From contig JAJZFH010000030.1 in the NCBI GenBank assembly GCA_021805445.1, forward strand, positions 1 to 52,310: 52,310 nt of DNA. The letters are read 5' to 3'. Of this stretch, positions 18,160-26,379 are shown one piece after another. A program made the position numbers and the translations under genes. Below the pieces are notes generated by a model, which was given only the letters and a program-made list of their open reading frames with translations, was not told where the DNA came from and made no database searches. Source of the stretch: Pseudomonadota bacterium (GTDB lineage: Bacteria > Pseudomonadota > Gammaproteobacteria > Burkholderiales > Ferrovaceae). Numbering within the stretch: the stretch's first letter is position 1; the number at the start of each line of letters is the position of its first letter.

Positions 18160-19506
18160 ATGTCCTTATCCTTTCATCTGAAGCGCTCCCTCAACCCATG
18201 GCGTCGGGCACGTTGGCATTTGCGTCTCGTTCTGTGGGGCTTTGCAGCGCTGTCGGGTTTGGCGGTGGCGGGGTTTGCCAAGGGGGCTGACCTGGCCCTG
18301 GCGTTCTTTTTTTCCCTGGATCGGCACTGGCCCTGGTTACCCTTGTGCTGGACCCCTTTCATCGGCATGATGTCCGTGGCTCTGACTCAAAAAGTGTTTC
18401 CTGGTATTCAGGGGAGTGGCATCCCGCAAGTGATCGCGGCCACCCGCTTGATTGCTCAGGGGAAACCCGTTCACCATCTGGTGTCTCTGCGGATTGCCGT
18501 GGGCAAGATATTGGTGGGATTGCTGGCCTTGACCGGAGGGTTCTCTGCAGGCCGCGAGGGACCTTCCGTGCAGGTGTCGGCATCGCTGGTGTTTCTGGCG
18601 CATCGTTATCTGCCCCATTCCCGGGCCCTGCGCCCCAGTGATCTGATTCTGGCGGGCGGTGCCGCTGGGGTGGCAGCCGCCTTCAACACGCCTCTGGCCG
18701 GGGTGGTATTCGCCATCGAAGAGTTGGGCCGTCGACTGGAAACCCGCACCAGTGGAGTGTTGCTTGGGGTGATCATCGTCTCCGGGTTGACTTCCATTGC
18801 CCTGTTGGGAAACTACAATTACTTTGGGCGTATTACGCTCCGTGATCTGGATTACCATATCGTGGGTCCCGTGCTGGTGAGTGGGGTGGTCTGCGGGCTG
18901 CTGGGCGGACTTTTCAGCCGCCTGTTGTTGTGGCCGCAAAATGGGCAGGCCTGGGGGCTATGGCGCTGGCGTCAGGAACATCCGATCGTGTTTGCCGGGA
19001 TCTGTGGGGTGTTGATCGCCATGCTGGGCCTGCTGACCCACGGGCTTTCCTTCGGGAGTGGTTATACCCTTGCCTTGCCTCTGGTGAACGGAGGGGTTCA
19101 AGGCGTGCCCTGGTACACTTCGCCTGCCCGTTTCCTGGCCACCGTGATCAGTTACCATTCGGGAATCCCCGGCGGGATCTTTGCGCCCGCCCTGGCGGTG
19201 GGCAGCACCCTGGGGGCAACCTTGGCTCCCGCGCTCGGCAGCCATGACCTGATCCCCTGGGTCACCCTGTGCATGGCCGGTTTTCTGGCGGCGGTGACGC
19301 AAGCTCCGATCACGGCCGCGCTGATCGTGATCGAGATGGTGGATGGGCATCGCATGGCTTTGCCCCTCATGGCGGTGACCTTTCTGGCGCGCGCCATCAG
19401 TGCGTATTTCGGGCCGGAACTCTACCAGCAGTTGGCCCTGCGCTTTGCCGAAGACCGGCGGCATGACGGTGGGGTTCGGTCTGCGGGTTCCCGGGAGGAG
19501 GCCTAG
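18160..19506 (+). CDS. clcA: ClC-family chloride/proton antiporter
   Basis: This 448-residue multi-pass inner-membrane transporter exchanges chloride for protons. The anion-selectivity motifs are present: GSGIPQV, GREGPSVQ with the gating Glu, and ISAYFGPELYQQ at the position of the central Tyr. The proton-path Glu of antiporters is also present in FAIEELGRR, which argues for exchange rather than a passive channel. There are no C-terminal CBS domains. It lies directly in front of the glrK-like kinase, with the stop next to the GTG start of the kinase, so the two are almost surely one transcript. Acid or ionic stress function is inferred from the family. Confidence 0.92.
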   Translation: MSLSFHLKRSLNPWRRARWHLRLVLWGFAALSGLAVAGFAKGADLALAFFFSLDRHWPWLPLCWTPFIGMMSVALTQKVFPGIQGSGIPQVIAATRLIAQGKPVHHLVSLRIAVGKILVGLLALTGGFSAGREGPSVQVSASLVFLAHRYLPHSRALRPSDLILAGGAAGVAAAFNTPLAGVVFAIEELGRRLETRTSGVLLGVIIVSGLTSIALLGNYNYFGRITLRDLDYHIVGPVLVSGVVCGLLGGLFSRLLLWPQNGQAWGLWRWRQEHPIVFAGICGVLIAMLGLLTHGLSFGSGYTLALPLVNGGVQGVPWYTSPARFLATVISYHSGIPGGIFAPALAVGSTLGATLAPALGSHDLIPWVTLCMAGFLAAVTQAPITAALIVIEMVDGHRMALPLMAVTFLARAISAYFGPELYQQLALRFAEDRRHDGGVRSAGSREEA

Positions 19507-21021
19507 GTGCGCTGGTTACGTTTCAGACGACTGGTATCGCATACCCCATTCCCTTTCTCGTTCAAGCAATTGTTGGGCGTTTCCTTTGCCGGGATCCTGA
19601 TCTTGCTGGGGGGGGCGCTGGGGCGTGCCTTGGTGGCGGTGGACACGCTCAGTCGAGACAGTCGGGACTTCCCGGCCAAGGCATTGCAACGTTCCGGGCA
19701 AGTGCGCGAGTTACAGGAAACGACTGTCGCCCTGGAACGTCAGGTACGTCAATACCTGGTGTTGCATGATCCTTCCCTACGCCCGGATATCCGTCATAGC
19801 TGGATGCAAAGTCTGGCTGTGCTGAAGGATCTGGATGATGCGGGTCCGGCGGATCTCGTTCCCCTGACGCAGCAATGGCGCGTACTGGCGGATGCCAATA
19901 TTCCTCCATTGCTCGAAGAGCACAGTGAACGAATGAGCATTCCCACCGCGCATCTGGACGCGGTGTTTCATCAGTTGGGGCAACTGGACCAACAACTGGA
20001 CAGTGTGCTGCAAATTCGCCTGGCAGAACAGGATCGGACCTTGTTACAGGAGTTCGAGCGCCAACGACAAGCCTTGATCACCATGGGCGTCACGGCTTCT
20101 TCGCTGGCCTTGGTGCTGGCCCTGGGTCTGGGGGCATGGTTGTCACGGTCCTTCGCTCAACTGGACCGCTCCATTCGCCAGTTGGGGCAGTCTCAGCGGG
20201 TGCCCCTGAAACCGCTGGGTGGACCAACGGACATTCGTCAATTGGGGGAACGGGTACGTTGGGTACAACAACGACTGGCGGATCTGGAATCGGATAAACT
20301 TCAGTTCATGCGGCATATTTCTCACGAATTGAAGACGCCCCTGGCCAATCTCCGGGAAGGGGTGGCCCTGCTCGAAGAGCAGGTGCCGGGCCCGGTCAAT
20401 GAAGCGCAACGGGAAATCCTGGTGATCCTGCGGGAAAATTCCCTGGCTTTGCAACACCAGATCGAGGGTCTCTTGCAGTACAATGCGGCAGCATCAGGCG
20501 CTCAACATCTACACAAGCGCTGGGTGGATGTGCGCGCCCTCCTGGAACATCTGGTGACACGCCAGCGTTTGCAGATCCAGGCCAAGTCTCTGCAGGTCCG
20601 GGTCGAGGGAACGCTGGCGCAGGTCTGGCTGGACCCGGATAAATGGGAAACCGTAGCGGGGAACCTGCTGATCAATGCCATTCGTTTCTCTCCGGTGTCT
20701 GGGTTGATTCGGTTGACCCTCTCGGACGGGAGCGAGAGTTGGAAGATGTTGATTCGGGATCAGGGTCCCGGGGTCGACCCTCTGGATGCATCGCATATCT
20801 TTGATCCCTTTTATCAAGGCAAACGTCAACCTGCTGGCGCGCGCAAGGGCAGTGGGGTGGGGCTATCCATTGTCCGGGCGCTGGTTCAGGCCCATGGCGG
20901 TGGAGTCTCACTCATCCCTCAGGATAATGGAGTCAGCGGGGCTGTTTTTTGTGTGGAAATGCCTCGTGACGCTGGAGAAACGGGTCGTCAACGAAGCAAA
21001 GGAAGCAAGGATCAGGCATGA
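19507..21021 (+). CDS. glrK: Sensor histidine kinase, GlrK/QseE type
   Basis: This 504-residue inner-membrane sensor has helices at about 21-43 and 191-210 that frame a periplasmic helical domain, then a HAMP-like linker, HisKA with His 273 in RHISHELKTPLANLREG, and an ATPase domain (NLLINAIRFSP, DQGPGVDP, GSGVGLSIVRALV). The H-box and the following LREG match GlrK. It starts with GTG immediately after clcA and overlaps the lipoprotein gene by 4 nt. Its expected partner GlrR is encoded 2.7 kb away on the opposite strand. The cognate pairing is inferred from family and neighbourhood. Confidence 0.87.
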   Translation: MRWLRFRRLVSHTPFPFSFKQLLGVSFAGILILLGGALGRALVAVDTLSRDSRDFPAKALQRSGQVRELQETTVALERQVRQYLVLHDPSLRPDIRHSWMQSLAVLKDLDDAGPADLVPLTQQWRVLADANIPPLLEEHSERMSIPTAHLDAVFHQLGQLDQQLDSVLQIRLAEQDRTLLQEFERQRQALITMGVTASSLALVLALGLGAWLSRSFAQLDRSIRQLGQSQRVPLKPLGGPTDIRQLGERVRWVQQRLADLESDKLQFMRHISHELKTPLANLREGVALLEEQVPGPVNEAQREILVILRENSLALQHQIEGLLQYNAAASGAQHLHKRWVDVRALLEHLVTRQRLQIQAKSLQVRVEGTLAQVWLDPDKWETVAGNLLINAIRFSPVSGLIRLTLSDGSESWKMLIRDQGPGVDPLDASHIFDPFYQGKRQPAGARKGSGVGLSIVRALVQAHGGGVSLIPQDNGVSGAVFCVEMPRDAGETGRQRSKGSKDQA

Positions 21022-21641
21022 AGAGGGTGTTTGAGGGAAAAAGATGGGAGAAAAATATTCCTGTGGTGTTGGGAGTGATGGGCGTGACGTTTCTGGTAGG
21101 GTGTGCGGCGACCACGCCACATCCCGTGATTCCAAAACCCCTTGCGCCCTCCGTATCCTCCCGGGTGGATGAGACGAAGCGCATCCCGGAAGCGATCCCT
21201 GCCGATGGCGAGGATATCGTCCTGGCTTTGTCCCAACTGGATCAGGATATGGTCCTGTCTCCCGGGGTACGCAGTGAAGTTCTGGCCAGTCTGGTAGCGC
21301 AACCCGCGCCGGAAACGGCTCAGGACCGGTTACGGCGGGCTCAATTGTTGTTGCTGCAACATCAGGCGGGAACCACCCAGCAGGCTGTGGTCCTGTTACA
21401 GGCCTTGGTGGGTGAGGAGGAAAAGGGGGATCATGCGGAACTGCTTCCCCTGGCGCATTGGTTGAAACAATGGGCGGACACCCAGGCGCTGCTGGAACTT
21501 CAGGCGGATCAATTGGCTCGCCAGTCCCAGGAGTTGCAGGTCAAGGCCGATAACCTAGCGCGACAGATTCAGGAATTGCGCGCGATCGAGCGCCATTTGA
21601 GTTCCCGTCCCGTTCCGGACAAAGCGGGCACTCACCCCTGA
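21018..21641 (+). CDS. qseG: QseG-like outer-membrane lipoprotein
   Basis: This 207-residue lipoprotein has the lipobox FLVGC (Cys 29), a Pro-rich linker and a helical body. It ends in a coiled coil (QADQLARQSQELQVKADNLA) followed by IQELRAIERHLSSR. In enterobacteria QseG stands between glrK and glrR and stimulates the kinase; the same place next to glrK here supports the assignment, although sequence similarity cannot be measured by eye. Residue +2 is Ala, so outer-membrane sorting is expected. The last 87 nt are antisense to the end of opgH. Confidence 0.7.
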   Translation: MKRVFEGKRWEKNIPVVLGVMGVTFLVGCAATTPHPVIPKPLAPSVSSRVDETKRIPEAIPADGEDIVLALSQLDQDMVLSPGVRSEVLASLVAQPAPETAQDRLRRAQLLLLQHQAGTTQQAVVLLQALVGEEEKGDHAELLPLAHWLKQWADTQALLELQADQLARQSQELQVKADNLARQIQELRAIERHLSSRPVPDKAGTHP

Positions 21642-23528
21642 AAGCAGAGGCGGCGTACCCGCATAGTGCCAGGCGCGTCGAAGAACCGAGGGAACGCGGC
21701 GTTCTTCCGGGATATCCAGCAGGGAGAGCCCGCGCATCTTGAGAAAACGGGTGGAATGACTGGTGGCTACGGCCAGAGGGGCTGCCAGCAACCAGGGCAA
21801 GGCAATGGGGAGCAGGAAGACCATCAGGGTTGGCCCGCGCAGCGAGGCCAACGCCAGGCCGCCAGCCGCGATCAGGAACAGGGTGCGGTAATGTTGCCAG
21901 GTATTGCGCCAAGCCAGGGTGGAGGCCTCCCGCGCCGGGGATTTCCATTCCAGCCTGAATCCAGTCAAGGCGGTGAGTACGAAGAGCGTATGGGCGACCA
22001 TGCGCAGGGGGGCTTGCAAGAGAGAGAGGGTGGCTTCGGTGAAGGCGCTGGCCAGGAGGGTGGGGGCTCCCCCGAATTTGGCTTGTTCGCCCCGTTTGAA
22101 AAGAACCAGCAGGGCCAGCAGGCGAGGGATGAAGAGCATGCTCAAGGTCGCTGGCCAGAGTACGGGCAGGAGAGGGGTATCGGGGGCGAGCACGGTCAGA
22201 CCCAGACTGACCAGAATGTACGCCATCCAGAGGGGAGCCGAGGCATAGGCCAGCACGCCGGTGAGCAGCATGGCCCGATGCGCGGCATGAAATCCGGGTT
22301 CCCAGAGCAGACGGAAGTTTTTCAGATTGCCTTGGCACCAGCGTCGATCCCGCTGCAATTCCTCCAGCAGGTGGGCGGGTTGCTGTTCGTAACTGCCCTC
22401 GATGCCGGGAACGATCCAGACGTGGTAGCCCGCGCGCCGCAGTAACGCCGCCTCCACGAAGTCGTGGGAGAGAATTTCTCCGCTCAGGCTGCCCTTTCCG
22501 GGCAACAGGGCCAGTCCGCAGTGACGCATGAAAGGCGCGACACGCAGGATGGCATTATGTCCCCAGTAATGGGATTCCCCCAGTTGCCAGTATTGCATGC
22601 CTGCCGTAAACAATTGACCGGTCACACGCCCCGCAAATTGTTGGCTGCGCGCATGAACCGTGTCCAGTCCCACGGAGCGAGGCAAGGTCTGAATGATGCC
22701 GGCACTCGGGTTGCGTTCCATCAGGCCGACCAAGGTCGTCAGGGCGCTTCCGGTCATCACGCTGTCGGCGTCCAATACGACCATGTACCGATAATCTTTC
22801 CCCCAACGTCGGCAAAAGTCCGCCACATTGCCGGCTTTCTTGCGTCCACGCCGTGCGCGGACCCGATAAAACAGGTTGAGACGATCGCCCAACTGGTCAT
22901 GCAATTCCTCCCAGGCCGCCTGTTCTTCGGCCAGAATGGCGGGGTCGCGACTGTCGGACAGGACGAATACATCGAAAAGTGTGGCATCCCGGGTGGCCGC
23001 CAGGGATTCACAAGTCGCCCGCAATCCAGCAAAGACGCTGCGCACCTGTTCATGACAGATGGGCATGATGAGCGCGGTACGGGCATTGGGATCCAGAGGC
23101 AGGTCGGTAGGAGAGGATGGCACGGTCAGGGCGTGAGGGTCGGGATGCAGTTGCACCCAGAATCCCAGCACTGCCGTCAGGAAGCCCGCGCTGACCCAGG
23201 CGAACAACAGGACGAATAGAGTCCATTGGGTCCAGCCGAGCAACGCCCCCAGACCGTGGAGGTTCTGGGGCCATTGACTCCAGCCGGCCAGCAGCGAAGA
23301 AAAAAGAATCCCTGCGCCCAGAGTGCGGCGCCGGAGACGAGCCGCCGTTTCCCAGGCCTGAGGGGTGGCCTCCGCGTGGTTCCTGCGGGGGGGGTGCAGG
23401 AGGGTGCGGAAGGACTGCAGGAACCCGTTCCAGAATCCGGTCCACGGTCGGGTGACCATGGATCCCCGGTTTAGAGGAGGGGCCTGAAGATCAGGGCGGG
23501 TCAGCGGTATGAGGTCGTAAGGATTCAT
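21555..23528 (-). CDS. opgH: Glucans biosynthesis glucosyltransferase H
   Basis: OpgH is an inner-membrane GT2 enzyme that polymerises UDP-glucose into the backbone of osmoregulated periplasmic glucans. The 657 residues show the GT2 signatures MVVLDADSVM, LSHDFVEAALLRRAG and QRDRRWCQGNL, flanked by about eight membrane helices. It is shorter than the E. coli enzyme (847), mainly at the ends. The usual partner opgG is not adjacent. ATG 23528 has no ribosome site and falls about 2 nt behind the predicted sigma-54 start, so the message may be leaderless. ATG 23459 is the alternative, but RGSMVTRPW, which resembles the conserved N-terminal region, begins before it. Confidence 0.9.
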   Translation of the reverse strand: MNPYDLIPLTRPDLQAPPLNRGSMVTRPWTGFWNGFLQSFRTLLHPPRRNHAEATPQAWETAARLRRRTLGAGILFSSLLAGWSQWPQNLHGLGALLGWTQWTLFVLLFAWVSAGFLTAVLGFWVQLHPDPHALTVPSSPTDLPLDPNARTALIMPICHEQVRSVFAGLRATCESLAATRDATLFDVFVLSDSRDPAILAEEQAAWEELHDQLGDRLNLFYRVRARRGRKKAGNVADFCRRWGKDYRYMVVLDADSVMTGSALTTLVGLMERNPSAGIIQTLPRSVGLDTVHARSQQFAGRVTGQLFTAGMQYWQLGESHYWGHNAILRVAPFMRHCGLALLPGKGSLSGEILSHDFVEAALLRRAGYHVWIVPGIEGSYEQQPAHLLEELQRDRRWCQGNLKNFRLLWEPGFHAAHRAMLLTGVLAYASAPLWMAYILVSLGLTVLAPDTPLLPVLWPATLSMLFIPRLLALLVLFKRGEQAKFGGAPTLLASAFTEATLSLLQAPLRMVAHTLFVLTALTGFRLEWKSPAREASTLAWRNTWQHYRTLFLIAAGGLALASLRGPTLMVFLLPIALPWLLAAPLAVATSHSTRFLKMRGLSLLDIPEERRVPSVLRRAWHYAGTPPLLSGVSARFVRNGTGTQMALDRAQFLNLSR

Positions 23529-23539
23529 GTCGGTGACTC

Positions 23540-23556
23540 AAGCAACGATTATGCCA
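23540..23556 (-). promoter_or_regulatory. Sigma-54 (-24/-12) promoter of opgH
   Basis: On the minus strand TGGCATAATCGTTGCTT matches the RpoN consensus TGGCAC-N5-TTGCW with a single change (C to T) and the exact GG-to-GC spacing. The predicted start is about 23530, next to the opgH ATG. The sigma-54 activator gene glrR is the neighbour upstream. Confidence 0.72.
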
Positions 23557-23571
23557 ATGTCCGAGTTAATT

Positions 23572-23584
23572 TATCAACCATATG
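23572..23584 (-). promoter_or_regulatory. Possible IHF site
   Basis: TATCAACCATATG (plus strand) matches WATCAANNNNTTR at all but one fixed position, within a very AT-rich run (23566-23611). It lies between the promoter and the activator boxes, where IHF bends DNA in many sigma-54 systems. Confidence 0.4.
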
Positions 23585-23673
23585 AATTTAAATAATTTTA
23601 ATTATTTTTTGGCAGGGATGGGGTGGGTTTTCAGAGTGTTTCGGGCGCCAACCTCGGATTTTTTCAGGGGAGT

Positions 23674-23691
23674 TGTCGTCGTTAGCCGACA
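23674..23691. promoter_or_regulatory. GlrR-type activator box 1 (TGTC-N10-GACA)
   Basis: A perfect TGTC-N10-GACA, extending to TGTCG-N8-CGACA, lies about 118 nt upstream of the -24 element of opgH. This is the half-site pattern and spacing described for GlrR at glmY in enterobacteria. Confidence 0.65.
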
Positions 23692-23739
23692 GGTTGTGCG
23701 GGAATTTATTTAATATATTGATAATTAAATACTTTCTTC

Positions 23740-23757
23740 TGTCGCTGTCAAGAGACA
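23740..23757. promoter_or_regulatory. GlrR-type activator box 2 (TGTC-N10-GACA)
   Basis: A second perfect TGTC-N10-GACA lies with its centre 66 nt from box 1 and overlaps the last codons of glrR. Together they form a paired upstream activator arrangement for opgH. Confidence 0.62.
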
Positions 23758-25097
23758 GGACGAAAACTGTCGGGCGTCAGTCCGTACTTTTGAAGCAGGC
23801 GATAGAATTCGGTACGGTTGCGTTGTGCCAGTCGTGCGGCATCGGCCACCTGGCCCTCGGTCAGTTTGAGCAGTCCGATCAGGTACTCCCGTTCAAAGCG
23901 TTCGCGGGCTTCGGTCAGGCTGAGGATTTCCACCGTCGGCAGACGCAAGGCCCGGTGAACCAGAGACAAGGGGATGATGGGTGTGGTGGAGAGGGCACAG
24001 ACCTGTTCGATGACGTTGTGCAGTTGGCGGATATTTCCAGGCCAGGGGGCTGCAGACAGGGCAGTCAGCGCCTCGGAAGAAAATCCGTTGAGATGTTTGC
24101 CGTATTTTTTTCCCAGTCGGGTCAGAAAATGCTTGGCCAGCAGGGGGATGTCTTCTCGTCTCTCGCGCAGGGCCGGGAGGACGAGTTCGACGACATTCAA
24201 ACGGTAGTAGAGATCTTCCCGAAACTGATCAGCGGCGATGGACGCTTCCAGGTTTTGGTGGGTGGCAGAGAGGACCCGCACATCCACGGCATGATGGACA
24301 TTCGAGCCTACGGGGCGGACTTTGCGCTCTTCCAGGACTCGCAACAATTTGGTCTGCAGGTTGAGGGGCATGTCGCCGATCTCGTCGAGAAAGAGGGTTC
24401 CGCCCTGGGCGGCGCGAAAGAGGCCCTGATGGGCCTGGACGGCACCGGTGAAGGCCCCTTTTTCGTGTCCGAACAGTTCGGATTCGAGCAAGGCTTCCGG
24501 AATCGCACTGCAGTTCAGCGCGATGAACGGGTGCGCAGCACGCACACTGGCGCGGTGCAGGGCACGGGCCAGCAACTCCTTCCCCGTCCCGCTTTCACCC
24601 CGGATCAGCACGCTGGCGTCGGAACGGGCCACCAGTTGGGCTTCGTTCAGGAGTTCGGCCATGCGCTGCGAACGGCTGAGGATTTCCGCGCGCCAATCTT
24701 CTCCCAGACGATCGGGTTCCGGTGGCGGGGTGGACAGGTCCAGGGCGGATTGTACCTTGGCCAGCAGGAGCGCCGCATCGAACGGTTTGGTGAGATAGCC
24801 GAAAACGCCCTTGGCGGTGGCTTCCACTGCATCCGGAATCGTGCCGTGCGCGGTGAGCAGGATGACCGGCAGGGTGGGGTCCCGACCATGGATTTCATCG
24901 AACAGGCGGAGCCCATCCATGCCGGGAAGCTGGACATCGCTCAGGACGACCCCGGGACGTTCCGTGGCCAGACGCGTCAAGGCTTCTTCGGCACTGGCCG
25001 CACTGACGACCCGGTAACCCGCCGCACGCAGACGCAGGGAGAGCAAATGGAGGAGATCCGCGTCATCGTCCACCAGCAGGACGGTCGGGCTGCTCAC
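23748..25097 (-). CDS. glrR: Sigma-54-dependent response regulator, GlrR/QseF type
   Basis: This 449-residue NtrC-type activator has a receiver domain (phospho-acceptor Asp 54 in [12 protein letters not shown]) and an AAA+ domain with Walker A GESGTGKE (167-174). GAFTGA, the sigma-54 contact loop, is at 214-219, and Walker B is [12 protein letters not shown] Fis-type helix-turn-helix ends the protein ([20 protein letters not shown]); the NRTEFY ending is typical of GlrR. GTG 25097 overlaps the stop of the nuclease gene as GTGA, so glrR is translated from the nuclease transcript. Its likely kinase is GlrK at 19507 and its likely target is opgH. Confidence 0.92.
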   Translation of the reverse strand: MSSPTVLLVDDDADLLHLLSLRLRAAGYRVVSAASAEEALTRLATERPGVVLSDVQLPGMDGLRLFDEIHGRDPTLPVILLTAHGTIPDAVEATAKGVFGYLTKPFDAALLLAKVQSALDLSTPPPEPDRLGEDWRAEILSRSQRMAELLNEAQLVARSDASVLIRGESGTGKELLARALHRASVRAAHPFIALNCSAIPEALLESELFGHEKGAFTGAVQAHQGLFRAAQGGTLFLDEIGDMPLNLQTKLLRVLEERKVRPVGSNVHHAVDVRVLSATHQNLEASIAADQFREDLYYRLNVVELVLPALRERREDIPLLAKHFLTRLGKKYGKHLNGFSSEALTALSAAPWPGNIRQLHNVIEQVCALSTTPIIPLSLVHRALRLPTVEILSLTEARERFEREYLIGLLKLTEGQVADAARLAQRNRTEFYRLLQKYGLTPDSFRPVS

Positions 25098-25969
25098 AGG
25101 CAGTCATCCAGGGTTTTGGCCAGACGAACCCCGGCTTCTTCCAGTTGCAGGGCGATCATCGCCATGGCCTGACGGGCATAGGCATCGGTCAGGAAGGCGC
25201 GGCCCTTTTCATCCGGGGCCGGCAAGGGATCGTAGGCCTGACTGCGGGCGGTGGCGAAGGATTCCATGGCCCAGGTGCGAGGGGTTCCCCGTTGCCATGT
25301 GCGCAGGTTGTCAGGGGTGATGCGGGCGCTCAGACGCCGGGCCAGATGGGTGGGGTCAGGATCCATGTGTTCGATGAACACGGTGTCCCAGTAATGATGC
25401 AGGTTCCCTGTAGGGACGTGATCCCACTTGACCCGGATTTCATTGCCGCCACGGTCGTGGTCGTCGATGGCGTGCAAGGGTTGATGCAGGTCTCCAACCA
25501 GATGAATCAAAAATTTGAGGGCCAACACGGCTTCGGGGCGATCGGCAGACTGAAATCCGCTCTGTTTGTAACGGATCAGTTCGGCGCTGAATTGCTCGAT
25601 TTTGGCCACCACGCAGGCCTGTGCGGGTCCCTCGGTAGCCAGGGTACCCACGGGCAGTGGCTGAAAGTTCTGGCAGGCCTGCATCAGGTCGGGATGGTGG
25701 CGGTCGATGTCGACGAAGTGCCATTCACGGGAATGCTGAAACGTGATGGGGCTTCCGGAGCCGGCGCGCAGACGATCGGCCCAATTGGCAACGGAAACAG
25801 GATCATGGGCGGTCAGCGGGTCATTGTCGCTGGCCAGCAATTCCTGAAGCCGGGCCTTTTGGGTGGGGGCCATGAAATTCAAGGCAATGGCGGCCACCAC
25901 TGCATGACCTTCCTCGCCCCAGGCCCAGGCGGAGGAAGAACCCCCCAGACAGAGCAGAATTGGAATCAT
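25094..25969 (-). CDS. S1/P1-type nuclease, secreted
   Basis: This is a 291-residue zinc-dependent phosphodiesterase that degrades single-stranded DNA/RNA and 3'-nucleotides. From ATG 25969 the signal peptide IPILLCLGGSSSAWA is followed by WGEEGH, the invariant mature N-terminus whose Trp amino group and His bind zinc. Further ligands are in SVANWADRLR, REWHFVDID, FLIHLVGDLHQPLH and NLHHYWD, the complete set for the family. Upstream Met codons to 26047 would overlap the grxD ribosome site and are less likely. It is exported, probably to the periplasm, perhaps for nucleic-acid-derived phosphate. The coupling to glrR is unusual. Confidence 0.9.
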   Translation of the reverse strand: MIPILLCLGGSSSAWAWGEEGHAVVAAIALNFMAPTQKARLQELLASDNDPLTAHDPVSVANWADRLRAGSGSPITFQHSREWHFVDIDRHHPDLMQACQNFQPLPVGTLATEGPAQACVVAKIEQFSAELIRYKQSGFQSADRPEAVLALKFLIHLVGDLHQPLHAIDDHDRGGNEIRVKWDHVPTGNLHHYWDTVFIEHMDPDPTHLARRLSARITPDNLRTWQRGTPRTWAMESFATARSQAYDPLPAPDEKGRAFLTDAYARQAMAMIALQLEEAGVRLAKTLDDCL

Positions 25970-25980
25970 TCCAATATAAT
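25960..25980 (+). promoter_or_regulatory. -10 element of grxD with overlapping palindrome
   Basis: A consensus TATAAT (25975-25980) lies 59 nt before the grxD start. Directly upstream is the palindrome TTGGAAT-C-ATTCCAA (25960-25974), which also covers the start codon of the divergent nuclease gene. No good -35 is present, so an activator or repressor may use the dyad. Confidence 0.5.
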
Positions 25981-26039
25981 GGGAGAAGCGAGGCCCGGCA
26001 CGGTTAGTCCACTGGGTATTTTTTCCTACAGGAGTCATC

Positions 26040-26348
26040 ATGTCCATTCAAGAAATCATCGATCAACAAGTCAAAGGTCATCCCGTCGTATTGTATATGA
26101 AGGGCAGTCCCGATTTTCCACAATGTGGATTTTCCGCCAAAGCCGTCGAACTGCTTCGCCAGAGTGGGGCGCAGGACTTCTTTTCGGTGGATGTATTGCA
26201 AAACCCCGAGATTCGTCAGGGGATCAAATCCTATGCCAACTGGCCGACCATCCCGCAATTATATGTGCGGGGCGAGTTCGTCGGGGGGTCGGACATCATG
26301 GTCGAGTTGTTCCAGAGTGGGGAATTGAAGTCGCTACTGGCCGGTTGA
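26040..26348 (+). CDS. grxD: Monothiol glutaredoxin
   Basis: This 102-residue Grx4-type glutaredoxin carries and delivers [2Fe-2S] clusters together with glutathione. The active site is CGFS in DFPQCGFSAKAVELL, with the glutathione-binding motifs WPTIPQLYV and GGSDIM. AGGAG lies 6 nt before the ATG. It is divergent from the nuclease gene and converges on the unknown gene at 26362. In many betaproteobacteria grxD follows prmC in the same direction, so its orientation here looks rearranged. Confidence 0.96.
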   Translation: MSIQEIIDQQVKGHPVVLYMKGSPDFPQCGFSAKAVELLRQSGAQDFFSVDVLQNPEIRQGIKSYANWPTIPQLYVRGEFVGGSDIMVELFQSGELKSLLAG

Positions 26349-26379
26349 TCGTTCGGGGGCCTCAGTCGGGAACGACCGG
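26341..26379. terminator. Dyad at the grxD tail-to-tail junction
   Basis: CCGGT-TGAT-CGTTC pairs with GAACG-ACCGG, with the TGAT bulged out and a 15-nt loop. It covers both stop codons of the convergent genes. There is no U-run, so bidirectional termination is tentative. Confidence 0.3.

Noticed and set aside
23529-23747. glmY-like small RNA controlled by GlrR
   Set aside because: The sigma-54 promoter points directly into opgH and leaves no room for a separate RNA gene.
23673-25172. 499-codon plus-strand open frame
   Set aside because: Antisense to glrR, whose domains and motifs are complete; no ribosome site or family match.
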